Below are positions 63,774 through 64,000 of a stretch of 64,000 nucleotides of DNA, piece by piece. The stretch is from Ruminococcus sp. AM22-13. GTDB taxonomy: Bacteria > Bacillota > Clostridia > Lachnospirales > Lachnospiraceae. Numbering within the stretch: the first letter of the stretch is position 1; the number at the start of each line of letters is the position of its first letter. The DNA lies in the NCBI RefSeq assembly GCF_003471165.1, contig NZ_QRIL01000019.1, positions 11,654 through 75,653 of the forward strand. Reading direction: 5' to 3'. The translations under genes were made by a program, and so were the position numbers. The notes beneath the pieces are model-generated. The model was not told where the DNA came from and did not search any database. It worked only from the letters and a program-made list of their open reading frames with translations.

Positions 63774-63976
63774 AAATAAGCTGTCGCAAGACAGACAACC
63801 TTGATAACTAAACAGTGAAACACATACGATTCTCGAAAATTCTTTACACATGAGCATCGAAAGATGCGAATGCGGTTCGATTCGTAAGAAACGAACTTCA
63901 TTGATTGAGAACGGTTTAAAAACCAAAAACAGTAAAACGAGAGATAGCTAGTTGTTGTCTTGAGTGAATCAAACAT

Positions 63977-64000
63977 TTTATCAGAGAGTTTGATCCTGGC
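63977..64000 (+). rRNA. 16S rRNA, first 24 bases
   Basis: TTTATCAGAGAGTTTGATCC is the conserved 5' end of bacterial 16S rRNA. The gene continues beyond the window and is preceded by three tandem rRNA promoters. Confidence 0.93.

Overview
The window looks like a chromosomal segment of a spore-forming Clostridia species, most likely a Lachnospiraceae gut anaerobe. The reasons are moderate-to-low G+C, strong AGGAGG-type ribosome sites, sporulation genes (spoIIE, yabP, yabQ, cwlD, a CotS-like gene), a PPi-type phosphofructokinase, a 4Fe-4S ferredoxin and short proline-type T-box control. The genus assignment is an inference. Almost all genes are on the + strand; only pfp, the ferredoxin, mecA and a tRNA-Tyr are on the - strand. 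The gene content (rpsF-ssb-rpsR, gdpP-rplI-dnaB, yabO-yabP-yabQ-divIC-spoIIE-tilS-hpt-ftsH, an rRNA operon) resembles origin-proximal neighbourhoods of other Firmicutes.

Layout. 1-5.3 kb: an arginase-fold protein, lgt, a subtilisin-like protease and an NCS2 nucleobase permease. 5.5-10.6 kb: PPi-PFK, then a small unknown gene, a VWA/metallopeptidase-like protein, a MoxR-type AAA ATPase and a coupled 40-codon ORF. 10.7-12.3 kb: class B sortase and a sirtuin. 12.6-18.2 kb: DUF951, rpsF-ssb-rpsR and gdpP-rplI-dnaB. 18.5-25.8 kb: a MerR regulator, a ferredoxin, a nucleoside-type BMP ABC transporter, a DUF1858 protein and mecA. 25.9-29.1 kb: a long structured leader before a gene that lacks a standard start codon, a GH18 protein, and cwlD with its Shine-Dalgarno site inside a long hairpin. 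29.3-33.8 kb: two giant DUF2298/YYY-like membrane proteins. 34.2-40.9 kb: Sua5-type tRNA modification enzyme, rpiB, dCMP deaminase, T-box-proS, CCA transferase and a CotS-like kinase-fold protein. 41-48.5 kb: HU and the yabO-to-ftsH cluster. 49-52.5 kb: a GH13 amylase, tRNA-Tyr and class II aldolase. 52.7-60.8 kb: a sugar ABC importer, a YesMN-type two-component system and a second solute-binding lipoprotein. 61-63 kb: an L,D-transpeptidase and a nitroreductase. 63.2-64 kb: a G-rich spacer, three tandem rRNA promoters and the first bases of 16S rRNA.

Themes. Cell-envelope work recurs (Lgt, sortase, GH18, amidase, L,D-transpeptidase), as do sporulation and carbohydrate/nucleoside uptake. Both ABC importers have a stem-loop terminator directly after the binding-protein gene, which fits making more binding protein than permease. 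The sugar importer has no local ATPase and probably borrows one.

The least explained material is non-coding. (1) A pair of ~220-bp long-hairpin elements (33813-34036, 63007-63226) has stem sequences that differ completely but remain complementary, while the unpaired segments are conserved. (2) A MITE-like family with GTTACTGTTCAC ends has two intact copies flanked by perfect 8-bp duplications and several shrunken relatives. (3) A third short palindromic repeat family sits just after stop codons. (4) A ~270-nt structured leader feeds a gene whose start position reads ACG. No CRISPR array, prophage or transposase gene was seen.
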